A DNA stretch of 64,000 nt, taken from Cyanoderma ruficeps. Its lineage: Eukaryota > Chordata > Aves > Passeriformes > Timaliidae. Shown one piece after another: positions 35,351 through 47,804 of the stretch. Made by a program: the position numbers and the translations under genes. Where the stretch lies: contig VZDJ01007749.1 in the NCBI GenBank assembly GCA_008694505.1, positions 360,048 through 424,047 of the forward strand, written 5' to 3'. How positions within the stretch are numbered: the first letter of the stretch is position 1; every line of letters begins with the position of its first letter. The notes beneath the pieces are model-generated. The model saw only the letters and a list, made by a program, of their open reading frames with translations. It did no database searches and was not told the origin of the DNA.

Positions 35351-38300
35351 CTGGAGCACATCGGGGAGAGGGTGGGTGGGGGAGACGGGGTGCTCCCAGC
35401 CATCGGTAGGGGTGCTGCTTCAGACTGGGGACTCTCCTCAAGGGCTGGGTGTGAGCACCAGGCAGCCGACTGGATCCGAAAGATCCCTAGCCTCCAGCGG
35501 GATCCTTTTTTTTCAGGGTTTGCAAACCTTGTGTGGTTAAACAGCGCTGGGACTGACCCATCCCCCACCAGCTTGCGGGTCCCAGGACAGGGAGAAAGCC
35601 ATAGCTACGATGGCCAGTGCCATGCAGGGTGGTGGCTGTCCTCTTGGCACATGCCTTCTGTGTTTCTCCTGGCCTGGTTGTGATTTCCCATGGCAAGATT
35701 TATCAATCAAGTGCCTGTTCACGCCAGAGGGAGATTTCTATCTGGAAGTGGGTCAGAAGGGACTCCCTTCACATCAGAACCAACCACTAGGCTGAACCAT
35801 TGGAGAAGACCCCTGAGCATCTTCAGGAGATGCTGCACCCTGCCAGCCTGTAATAAAAACGTAAGAACCATCTCAGCCCCATCTCTCCAGGAACTTGTGT
35901 CCAAAGCCAACCAACACCCCGACATCCAACCAAGTGGGAGAGTGAGGGTTGGCAAAAAGGCTTGGTCTGACTGAGCCGAGGTTTGGTGGCTACTCTGTAA
36001 CACACAGGTGGCATTGGCTACACTTTTTATCCCAAAACAGACAAAAGGTCTGGTCTTGCGTGGAAATATGTCTCCCATGCCTCCATACCTTCAGCCAAGC
36101 TCAGGGTCATCTCTTTCCCTGCTCTGCATTCTCCTTGGCCACATTGTGGTGCACAACCAAGCTTCTGTGCTGGCTGTGGAGTAAGAAAGGAATCTATCAA
36201 AAGAGTGTCTGTGAGGGAGTGATAATTTACCATCACAGCACAGGCTGTTGGGACCTTCCGACCTCCTGGCTTGGCATATCAATGTTATTGTATTTCAGCA
36301 GCCAGATCTTCTCAGGGGGTGGCCATTGGGGCTGCTCTCAGTGGTGTTCCTGGAATTTACATCAGCTGCCACTGGATTGTCACACCCTGCATGGAGAACA
36401 AGCTGTGCTATTGAGGCCAGACTGGGGAGGGCAGCAGGTCCTGCTTGCAGCCTGGTACATCTCATCACAAGGGCAAGGGGAGAATAAGTGACTGTTTCAT
36501 GAGGGCTGATGTGGTGGCAGAAGAGAAACAATATGGTAACAGAGAAACATTTCAGCTAGTTATGATAACACAGCTTCTGTAAGGGGACCTGAAATGGGCA
36601 CAAACCCTTCTCAGCACTCATGACTTGGAGGACTTGGAGGCTCTTTTGGGTTTTCTTTTGAGGCAGGGCAGAGTTCCCCACTTCAAGCAAGACCTGGGCT
36701 GGGAAAACCCATGATGGCCATGACACCTCCAGGCAAAGGAATAAAGGTTATGGATCCATCCCTGCCTCAGTCCACCTGGGATCCTCAGCTCATTAGACTC
36801 CCTAAAGACCTTCTCCAAACCAAAGGACTTGGATGCAGGAATGCAGGGGCTGAACAGCACCGATGTCCCAAGCCCTGTGAGTCCCCATTTCCCTGGCTAC
36901 ATCTGTGGTGGAGCATGTACCCAGGCACCCCTTCCAGCCCCCTGCCTTGCCATGAGCATCCTGGGAGACCATGGGTGCTCTCTCATGCCTGCTGGGTGTG
37001 AGAGACCCAAGGCTGGGCTCTCTCAAGGTCTCTTAGCAAGGCACTGAGTACTTCATGGGACAGGGACTGGCATGCACAGCCCCAGCCAGGCACCTGGGCC
37101 ATGGGGAGCTGGGCTCACTCTCACCACCCCCAGTCAAAGGAACAACTGAGTGTCTGCTTTAGCATGGAACAATAATGAAGGCAGAGCAATGGGAAAATGC
37201 ACAGTGTGGGGTGAAACCCCAGGCAGATAAAGCTGAGATGTGAGCCTGGAGCAGGCACAAATGTGCTCACATGGCACAGATGTGCTCAGGGGACTACTCC
37301 CTCTGCTCCTTCCCCAGCTGTGTTTGAGGTCTGTAGACAGATGTCTGAAACCCTTGCTTGCCCTCTGTTCCCCAACCCTTGTGTGGCTGAAAGCTGTCTC
37401 ATTCCACAGTGTGCACACACAGTCACCGGTGATCTATTCTTGGATCTCTCCCCTCACTTTATAAGACATCAAGTAGATACCTCCCATCATGGTGTTTCCC
37501 TCTGCACACATGCTGTTCATCCAGACCACTGGGGTAACATATTATTAGTGTAATTTGATTTCACCTTCATAATGAAGGCATTCTCCTTAAATACTAAATT
37601 CTCCTTAAATTCTCCCAACTTCTGCCCAGAGGTAAAATTCAGCCTAAAGCCAGAGGTCTCTGTACCCTGTTTGGTTAAAACAACCAAAGTGCTGACACTT
37701 TTCCACGGTCATCTTCACTACTAGAAAGTTTTTTGGGGGTTCAGTTTGAAAATCACTTGCTCCAGCTCAAGTTTTTCAGTTTCTAGTTGTTTTTGTATCC
37801 ACAAGTCTTTGGCTGTTGGTGAAGAAGCTGTTGTTTAGACCTGGAATGACTCCAAATCTTTCCACTGGGTGTATTAGTTATCCTGAACTCCTAGCTGTAG
37901 CTGGGGTATTTTTAGCTCTGCACACTAGTCATCAAACAAACACTGCCACAAGGTCTGCAGGACTCCCTGATGTCCCCTGCACTCCAGTTCTTTCTGAAGC
38001 TCCAGGCTCACTTGTGCAGAGATGAACCTGAAATCCCACCGGGGGAGCCACCCAGGACTGTCACCAAGTGCTTTGTGCCATCCCCATGAGATCCACATCC
38101 AGGCGGTGGCTGAGCACATGGATAGGTACATCTTGTGCTTTCTTACAGGAGAGCAGGGAGCTCTGCCTGGTTTTGGTGGTGCCCTCATGGAGGAGTAGAG
38201 GTACTTGCCTCCCCTCACTCTCACCCCGGAATACTTCCTGCTGCAGAAATGCACCAAAAAGCTGGTACAAACAAGAGCAGAGTAGCCCCTTGCTCCAGAC

Positions 38301-38763
38301 TTGGCTGCTGCCTGCTCTGTGGACGTGATGCTGCATTGTCTCCTGGTCAGGCTGATCCTCCAAGCACCATCACATTCATACTCAATCCTTTTGAAGATTT
38401 TGGAAGCAGTCTCCCCTTTTTCATAAAAGAAGGAATCAGTCTGTCTGGCCTCCCCTTGGCTCCCTGGTGGTTCCTCCCAGCCTGCATGCTTTGCCAAGCC
38501 CTTGCTGGTCTGGGTTTAATAAGCGGTGGCTCTGCTCCAGGGATGGAAATTAGAGGTGGATGCTGCAGCAGAGCAAAGTGCAGGGACATGGTGGAAAGAG
38601 CTTCTGGATCCCTCCTCGCCCATGTTTCTGCAATGGCACAGCCGAGGTCTGGCTTAGAAAATGCACTGTGCCACGGCTGGATTTGCTTCTGGAGCAGGGT
38701 GTACCTCCTGGACAACCTCCTTGTTTTTCCACCTAACTCCACGTGGGATTGGAAAATACCACT

Positions 38764-38788
38764 GGAATATGAAATATGAAATATGAAC
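38764..38788. repeat. Short GAAATAT array
   Basis: Three imperfect copies of a seven-base unit in tandem. Minor simple repeat. Confidence 0.7.
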
Positions 38789-39639
38789 CAGGACTTGCAG
38801 GATGACCCCACGTCAGTGGGCTAGCAGCCAGAACCCAGTGGAACAGCCCAGTTCCCTGGGCTGTGTCTCAGCAGCTAGGCTTTGTCGTGGGTGTTTGTAA
38901 AATAACACTTTTCCAGGAGCACTCCTAGTGTTCACACCTTAGATCTCTGTTCTGCTCTTTCCCTGTCCTGACAGCTCTGCTCTGTGAGGTGCCCTAAATG
39001 CTGGCAGGAGGAGTACAAGTCAGGCAGTCATCAGAACCCAAATGTTCAGTGAGTTCATCTTTGGGTCCACTGACAGTCAAAGTTAGAGAAGTAGATTGGT
39101 AAGGGACTTGGACTTCAGTCAGCTGATGAAGGGTTTGAGAAGCCTCTTTCCTTCCTCCCCCCCTACTTCTTGCATTGCCCACTGGCCTCATGGTGCCATC
39201 CTTCCTTCTGCCCTCGTGGCCATAATTGTGCTCCCATTCAGGTGGAAGCCCATCTGAAATTGGTGGAATATTGCTCTGGGCCATCTCAAGTCATGATGAC
39301 AAATGTGGTTAGTAATGGGGTAAGGTAAATATCCATGTTCTTCATCTGTTCCTCCATCCCTCACTGGAGATGTTTTAAGCAGAACTTAAACCTGTTCTCT
39401 GGGAGATTTTACTTAAACAGCTTCATCTCCACAGAGGGAGGGTTGTGAAGCTGCACCACCCCCTGTGGCTCAGCCAGCAATGAAGCAGTGTTAAAACATC
39501 TGACTTCAGACCCCCAGATATATCTTTTGTGAATGAAGCTTGACACCAAAGAGATCTTCCAACCAGTAGCTTCATGCAAGCAGCTCCTGCTCTCCATGGC
39601 ACTCAAGAGCCATTAAATCAGGGGCCTCTGGTTATTTTC

Positions 39640-39657
39640 TGTGTGTGTGTGTGTGTC
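39640..39657. repeat. (GT)n microsatellite
   Basis: Eight to nine GT dinucleotides ending in CTGT. Confidence 0.8.
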
Positions 39658-39836
39658 TGTTTTGTTGGCACTTGGAAAATATTTTGCATTCTCCTGTTAA
39701 TTCTTTCCTAGGACATCGCATTGTTCCAGCTGAGAACAGTTCTTGGCAGGAGGAAAGCAGGAACAGGTGAGTGACTGGCAGAGGATATGCTGGACAGGTT
39801 CAGACCCATTTAGGATGGCTTGAAGTACCAGGGATG

Positions 39837-40255
39837 TGTAACAGTTCTGGCTTCTTTTTTTGCCAAGGTCAGAATTAATAGCATGAGAGACAAAGTTCAT
39901 GTTCAGACTTGGATGTTTATTAATTCTTATCTGTATTACAGTCTCACAAGCCATGAGTTCTGCAGTACCTCTAGTTAACACGGTGCAAAATGGAGTGCCT
40001 CTAACTCTTTCCAAGCGCTAATCACCCTGTAACAAGGTGACACCTACCCATTTGTATTTCTGACCCAATAATGACCACCCAAGGCCTGCTATGCAGACCC
40101 CTTTCACCCAATTAGAAAACCACCAAAACCCATGAGGAAGAAGGAAGAAGAAGGTGAAGAAGAAGGACCTAGACAATGCTGAAAATCCTCCACATTGCTT
40201 CACATATACCACTATATACCAAAATCTCAAAATCTAAGTTTCCAGAATTCCAACA
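39837..40255 (-). mobile_element. Solo LTR of an endogenous retrovirus, 6-bp target duplication
   Basis: A 419-bp element beginning TGTAACAG and ending CCAACA on the + strand, so its termini are TGT...ACA. It is flanked on both sides by the same six bases, GGGATG (39831-39836 and 40256-40261), a perfect target-site duplication. Read on the - strand it has AATAAA (TTTATT at 39916-39921, + strand) about 80 bp from its 3' end, giving a U3-R-U5 order in that direction. A pyrimidine-rich tract on the - strand (purine-rich at 40136-40168 on +) lies in U3. No internal viral genes or primer-binding site remain next to it, so it is a recombined solo LTR. A 6-bp duplication is typical of class II (ERVK-like) elements. 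Confidence 0.88.
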
Positions 40256-43200
40256 GGGATGTGCACCTCAGCCTATGCCAGAAGTTGATGTTCCCTCTGC
40301 CACTATGACAGGGAGCAGGATGCACCCGTGTCCTGTATGCTGCTGGTCTCCATCCAGTACATACCACAGTCCCCCCAAACCTCACAAAACCATTTTGGGC
40401 TCTTTGGGGTTTTCCATGCACTGGTGACCTGCAGGGCTGTAGGATCAGGTCTCTGTAGCCTCAGTGTCAGCCTAAGGTTACTCAGAAAGGACAGCTGGTG
40501 GACTGAGTGTGGCTGGATCTTCCATATGTGAGCTGTGGTGCCACAGTGGAAAACTGTATCCCTGTGCCTGGGCAGACTTATAACAGGAAAAGCCTGAGGG
40601 CAAAGTAAGCTAATTTGGGAACACAATGGTTATGCTAATCAAAACACCTTCCAGAGGAGAAGGGAAGGAAATTACCTAATCCTTCACTGTGCAGTGTGAT
40701 GTCCCTGTGCCCAGGCCGAAGGACCAGGGCTATGCACAGCTTGGAAGAAAGAGCACTTCCATCTGGACAAGGAAAAAATGCCTGGGATCTCTTCCCTCCA
40801 GACCCTCTCCATCCGTATTGGATGGAGGAGAGTCCTCCTCTTCCCATCTCCAAACTGGCTTTAGGTCCAGAAAAATTCATGCTTCTCTTGAAAGTTTGGC
40901 TGGACACAAATTTATGTGACTCAGGTTAGCAAGAAACTTCATCAGAGTTTGGTAAATCAGCTGAGAAGGGTTGAAGCAGTTCAGGGATGTGCAGCCTGTC
41001 TTGCTCCACTGCCAGCAGACTGGGATGGGGCAATCACTGGCTCTCTCAAGGGAACTCTTCCTATGTCCCATGGATGATTTTAGTAGTGTTTGCACTCATT
41101 GCCTGACTCAACATCTGGAAACTGTAATCCAACTGAAAATGGCCCAGGAAGGCTCTCCTAACAAGCCAGGGACAAGCACAGCTCCCAGCTTTGAGAAATC
41201 TCAGGGCATGGCCCCAGATAGAGAATTTAAGGTTTTTTGGGGATGCTAGTGCTACAGAACATGAGTAGAGGACAACAGTGCACTTTCAGCATTCAATAAA
41301 AAGCCACAAAGTGCCTCTGGCTTAGAAGAAATACACCTCAGCTGAGGACAGGCTTCCCTGGTTGAGGCTCTCCCATGTTCCCAAGGCTCCTCTGCCTACC
41401 TTGCACCTCTGCCTTCACTTGTACACCTCCAAGTCAAACCTGTGCAATATCTTTTCTCCCCTGGCTGAAGCCAGGAGCCAACAGGGAAAAAGTGTGAGCC
41501 ATGTCCAGAGCCAGCGGTTTGGATGCTCTTGGAGGGCCTGCAAAATACAGGCACAAGAGCCATGAAGGGAAAGCCAAGAGCTGAAGGGGTTTTTCTTCTG
41601 CTCCATGAAAAAAACGCACTCTATAAGTGGTATATTTTTCTGGAAGAGAAGAACCCCTTCATAGAATATGGAATTTTCTTCATCACTCCAAATTTTATGT
41701 GGGTAAAAAAAAAGAATTAACTCGCAATTTTTTCCCTTTATCCTGTTTGAATGTTTCTCCAGCCCACAGGCACCAAAGGAACACCCATGAAAGGTGGCAC
41801 TGATCTGTGAGACTGATCCACTGAGACAGTGGAGGGGAGATGGGAAGCCATTCCTCTGGTCTGATGTGGGGGACAGAAACCTTTACTCTCTGAGCTCAAC
41901 ACCACCTAGGCTAACATAGCTCCCATCCCACTGCTCATTCCCCTGCCCCTGTGCACCAGCAAAAAGCAGCCAAGCCCTCTACCTGCATTTTGTTAAACCT
42001 CTTTATTTCCATGTCACTTCAAGCCCCCTCTGCTCCATATGAGCCTTAGAGTGAATTTCTCTTGCTGGATACAGCAACACACATTCAACACACACCCATT
42101 CTTGCAAAGAGGACTTTGCAAAGGGCCAACAGCCACTCTCTGTCTCTGCAGAAGAAAAACTTACTTTAAATGTCCTGGGATCTGCCACATCAGCATTGAA
42201 ATGTATCAGATCTCTAAAACAAACACACCTAGGGGTGGTTATTTACCCAGTGAAGCAGGAGAAAAAGAAGAAAGAAGAAGAAAAGAAACAAAAGAATTTT
42301 TTTTAAATTGTAATTTTTAAAGCAGTTTCTCTCACAAAAAATGTAGCTGGAAACCTCAGGCTTGGGGTTAAATATGTGTATGAGGTGGCACTGAATAATG
42401 CCAAGGTAAATCCTAGCTCTGAATTAGTCTCCTTAGAGCAGAGTCATGTACCTGCACATTGCTGTCCAAGAACATGCTGTGGTCTCTGGCTGCACACAAC
42501 ACTTTGTACTCAGAATCCTGTCTCTGAGCAGAAAAGGAATTTTCACATTAGCAAATTAAAAAAAAACCAAAAACAACCAACAACTGCTCTCTGAGTACAT
42601 ATAGAATTACATGCAGATGCCAGGCTGATATTTTGGACAGGTGAGGGGCTTGAACCTGTTGTTAAATGTGGGTCAAAGCAAGCCCCGAATCTTGCTGTGG
42701 CAGCACAATGTGAAGGCTCATGTTGGAGTGTGAAAAAATGGTGTTTGGGACTTTGGGAAGGCCTCCAAGTGTGTAGGGAGAAGCTGAAAGTTGTGGGAGG
42801 AATTCAAAGTCTAGTTTCAGGTTTGCCAGAGGTGTCTCTGTTGTCCCCCCACCATGGCACAACAGTCACATTGACACTCCAGGGTGGTTGCTTGTGCCAT
42901 CCCTTTGCTTGGCTCATTTGCTCCTCACGTTTTAGGTTCCCTGGATACTCCTGCACCACCTCACACACCAGTGACTCCAGCCTGGCCTGACACCTTGCCA
43001 CTCTCTCCTTGTTTTTCAGGTGTGTTGAAACAAAACCTGCCCTGGAGGGGAAGGCACAACCCTAGCCACTCACACTTGGGCTCTGCTTTCCCAGCATGGC
43101 CCTGAGCACTGGAAAACCTTCAGCTCACATTAAAAGAGGACTTTTGGCCAGCAGTCACCTTGGTGAGGGGCAATGTTATTTGGTATTTGACAAGGGCCTT

Positions 43201-46200
43201 AAAAGTAAAAGTGGAGCAAAGGAGGTTGAATGGGAAAGCTGGGAATCAGGTCACCATGACTCTGGTCAGTTTGAAGTGCTCTGACACAGCAGAACTGTCC
43301 TGTGGACATGCCTTTGGCGTGCTCATTCCTCCCAGGAGATGAGCATGGATCCCTCCCAGCCAGCAGAAGTGCTTCCCATTTCCACTGCCAGGGGCAGAGA
43401 CTCTTGTAAATCTATTCATACAGCCTAATTAACCACTGGGAATGGCTTATAAAGAACAGCATGTTGTAAAATCCAAACATTTAGATGTGCTGTAAGTGCC
43501 AAGATTATCTTTAAAAGCCCCAGCAGTGAATCCTTTCAAATAACACATTTTTGGGGTCTCTCTGACACCAGCACATGCTTAAAACTTAACAGATGGCAGG
43601 GAGTTACACTTCTCAGACTTTTTCTCAGCTGTCTTGGTTAGACACACACGTATATTTATACTGCAAGCTGTACTTTGACTTGGTGTACTCAAGAGGAACA
43701 CAATGTAAAGCTTGTATGCATTGCTGCCTCCACTCCTATTTGTATTTTAAAGACCTGCCTTGATTTCTGCATGAGATGCATTCTCCTATAAGTGTCACAT
43801 TTCCATCAATACCTAAAAAAGCAAGAACAGGTACTTGTCAATCTGCCCTTGTTCAAGTGGAAAAGCAAGTCACAGACTTTTTTCCAATACCTAAGTCTGT
43901 AGGTATTCCTGAGGGCACTCTTGTGATCATCAAAGCCTTGCTCAACCATCAGTACCTGTGTTGCTGGGTGGATGGTTGGTGTTTTCAGTGATGTTCTCCA
44001 TCATCTGATGGGGATCCAAGGAGGAGGGTCCACAGGCTCCACAGTGGCTCAGACCTATCCCTGCACCGGCCTCTGCTCTCCAAACTACCCCTTCACTTTA
44101 GGTTCCTCTATTTTTAAATGTCAGGCCATGTTCTTCTATTTTTCAGAAGGTGCTGAACACCCAATGCCAGAAATTTCACTAGAAATTTTTCCTCATTTAA
44201 TAATAGCCAGCCGGAACATTTGATTTACCCATACATATTTATTCGCTGAGTGTATTGATGAGGGTAACATATGTTAATTCAGCCAGTTGAATGTTCTGCC
44301 CTCCTCATATAACCAAAAAATAAATAAATAAACAGAGAATAAACTCAGAGCAAAAATCTATTCCAGGGAGCCCATGTCTTTATGAAAGGCTGTCTGAGAC
44401 TCAAAAAGAAAGGAAAAATATTAATAATGCTGCCTGATGCTCCTGAACCTTCTCTAACTGCACCAAATAATTTGCAAGGGGCAAGTCCATAGTAGATCTT
44501 GTGAAGTTTTAAGATTTACATGGGGCCAGCTGGAGAAGGGGACACCCAGGAACGTGCACAGCCAATTCTGAGAGAGCGACACTGCTCCTGTACCAGCAGC
44601 TGCCAGGAACAAAAAGTTTTTGCAATTAGCCAGCGGGAGTTAAAGAAGAAAGCAGCCTGGCAGTAAATATACTTAGCAAATTCAAACAGTGAAAGAGTTC
44701 CAGGAAACTGAGATAACCCTGCAGGCACAAAGATCCTGATCCAAAGCCCATGGAGGTTGGTAGAAAAGAAAATCCTGTTAGCTTTTAGATGAAGCCCAAG
44801 GAAAGTCAAATAAGAGGTTCAGTTGCAACAAGTCTGTAATTCTTCCCAATTAAACAGCCACCCAAATCTCACACACCTTCCCTGGCAGCTCCCCCCTTGC
44901 AGCCTGGCCCTCACAATTGTAATTTGTACTCAATGTATGTACCTATACAAACATTTTTTATTCACAAACTGCTCCTGGGTCCTGCTCCCCTGGCAGCTCT
45001 CTGGTGTCTGTGACTGTGCAGAGTGAGCATTTGGTGTTTCTCCTTGAGCTTCCTGTAGTTACAAAGTATTTAAAGATTTCCAAAAGGAGAGAAAAAGCCT
45101 CTGAGCAACCCCGAAAGTAGCACATTTCCTTGTGTGACAACCCCACAGTGCTTAAAACCAGGGTGTGGGATCCATGGGTCACGCAGTGGGGACCAGCATC
45201 CCATAGCACGGAGAGGACACATCATGACAGGAGAAGATAGAGAGTTGCCAGGTTGAAGAAGGCACACTTTGCACCAGGGTGCAAAACTCTGGCTTGAGTA
45301 GGATCCTTGTTTTGGCTGCTCAGCAGCCAGTGGACCTGGCCAAGCGCTTTGCTTTTAAAATAAAATGTGGGGGGTTTACTTCACTCCTTCACTCACTGCA
45401 ATTGCCTAGAATAAAAATTAGTAGTTACACAGTGCCTGCTCCAGAGACCACTGACATCAACAGCAAATTGTTCCTGCCTTCAGTGGTCTTTGAATCAAAT
45501 CCTAAAAATGCAGCCCAGCTCATCCACATCTGCAATACCACAGTCAGAAATGAGTTCAAGCATCCTAGTAATCCAGGGAGGCATGGGGGTGGGAAACCCC
45601 AAGGTGACATCTAGGAAAAGAAATACGCCACAAACCAGCAGCTGCTTTGGAGGTCTGAAGGGGGATTAGAAGAATGGGAGGGGATTGGTTGGCACAACCA
45701 AGTTAGAAAGACAATTGCCCTCTTAATACCAACATTATCCAGCTCCAGCTGGCCACTCAGTTTCTCCATGCTGACAAATTTTACTGTCCCTGGGCTGTCA
45801 GGGCAAGCTAAGCAATGGTTTTCCAACAGAAAGACCCTTGTCAAAGAAGAAAGTGTCTTCCTGAGAATGATATATTTATATGAGAAAATACAGACATTTG
45901 CTTTTTAAGCGTCCCCTTCCTCCTCTGGATTTATAGCATTAAAATTAATTGGAGAAAAGATAAGACTGATGGGGTTTTTATTTATAATCTTTATCAAAGA
46001 ACAGCTTTCGTGACACTGGAAAGGAAATCAAGTTGAGACTTTGGAAAACTTTTCCTGGAAACAACTCCTTTTTGTTTTAGTACGGGGCCTCTTTTAACAT
46101 TTTATCCCACTGAGCCCTTTCAAACAGATATTTTTAAAAGTGATAGAGTTTTCTGGGGAAAGGACTCTGAAGAAGAGCTTCTGCAAAGCCTTCACTTGCA

Positions 46201-47786
46201 ACAAGAGAGGCAGCTGAGTTGCAGGGGCATCCAGCGTGGCACAGCTTGGCTACCACAAGACCCAGTGGAAGGCCAGTGTGTGATCAAGGAAAAAAGTTAA
46301 GCCTGCTTCAAGGTAGAGGTGCCTCAGATTTTCCATGACTGCCATAGACTCTCTGGAGGTTAGGTCCCCAGTGAATGAGGGAAGCAATGGTTTGCAACTC
46401 ATGTGCTTCCCATGCATCATGCTTTCACCTCATAGCAGAACCAGGCTCACCCTGCTTGCTCATATTTGCCCATCATGGAAAGCATCCCTTGGCTGGCAGC
46501 AGGGGAAGCCTGGGCAGACACTCTGCCCTGGCTGGGGGTAGCCACTCCTGGCTGCTGATGTGAAGAGGATGTGAGCTACAGCTCTTCCAAGGGGACAAGC
46601 CCTGCTGCAAACTCACCTACCTCTTTCCTACTGTTTTTCCCCCACCACAGTTCACCCCTCACCAAATCAGAGGCAGCAGATAAGATCTTGCTTGCTCTGG
46701 CCAGGTCTGCCTTGTTTCAGTGTCCCCTGGTCATAGACAGCTCTCCATCAGCACACAAGGATATCAGTAAAGCTGCTGTTTGTCTCCCACTTCAGCAGTA
46801 ACTCAGACCATGTACCTGCCAGAACTTCTCTGAAGGCTAGGACCAAAGGGCCCCGTCCCTGAAGGAGATTATTACAATTCCATGCCAAAAGAGCTGAGTG
46901 TGGCATCTCTTCCAGATTTCCAGGCTCACATTTTCTATTGTAACCACCTCCAGAGGCAGCTCATATTTACAGATGTTCAGCTTTGATGCTGCAACTTGGT
47001 GGAGTCCTGGGCTCACTCTTGCTTTTTGAGCACACTCCTGCCTGAACACAAAGGTTTCCAGCTCCTTGCAGCATCTCAGGGAGCCATGTCAGTAGGTACT
47101 AAAAATCCTTGGGCCAGACCACCTGCAGCTACATCTCTGCCTCTCTATAAGCTGATGTGCTTCTACTCATCCACCAGATCATTGCGGAAGTCCTGGTCTG
47201 CTCTGTTTTCTTACAGTTATTTCCTCTTTCCTATAGGATTTTGAAACATCAGGAGTTTTTTTCTCTACACAAAATAATGCTTTTCCCCCATCCTTGGGCA
47301 GCTCAACCCCTAAGAGTAATTAAGAGTAATTCCTTTACAGAAGTCTTGTGGGTTAAATTATGTGGGGTCCATTCTGATTATCATTAATAATATTGGATTA
47401 TTATTGTCCTTAATATGTCCCCATGGAGATTCTCATTCCCTGGGGCTCTGCTGAACTCATGTGCTCACAATTTCCTACTGGAAAAATCAGGACAGGGATG
47501 TAAAAAGGCTTGAGAGAAACATCCTTTCCTCCTCACCAACTAGCCAAGAGGAGTTGGCAATAAAGACCAGTTATGGCTGCTCCCTGGTGCTCCATTCCTT
47601 TTATGTTTCCAGCATATGGAAAGAGACTTTTGATGGGCACAAAAGTATTTTGAAAGGCTGAGATTATAGTCCATCAAGCAGGTACTGTTCAGTTTAAAAA
47701 AATGTCAGTGACCACACAGAGTATACAAAAGAGAGGGACTGACTGAGGTCAAGCTGTAGCACAGAGCTTAAGATGGGGAATAGGAG

Positions 47787-47804
47787 GAGAAGAAGAAGAA
47801 GAAG
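47787..47804. repeat. (GAA)n microsatellite
   Basis: About five GAA/AGA units on the + strand in a purine-rich context. Confidence 0.75.

Larger units (their letters stand above)
35351..39830. other. Gene-poor flank upstream of RRBP1, part 1
   Basis: No supported exon, RNA gene or named repeat, apart from a minor short-unit array at 38764-38788. Two overlapping open frames on opposite strands around 37.9-38.8 kb are long for chance but show no family resemblance. Confidence 0.6.

Noticed and set aside
34443..35683. Two open frames of about 350-365 codons on the + strand and one of 238 codons on the - strand in the CpG island
   Set aside because: All three overlap in the same GC-rich sequence, are dominated by Arg, Pro, Gly and Ala, and have no recognisable domain. 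This is what stop-poor GC-rich DNA gives by chance.
37925..38779. Opposed open frames of 190 (-) and 214 (+) codons
   Set aside because: Both cannot be coding in the same place, neither resembles a known protein, and no splice context supports either.
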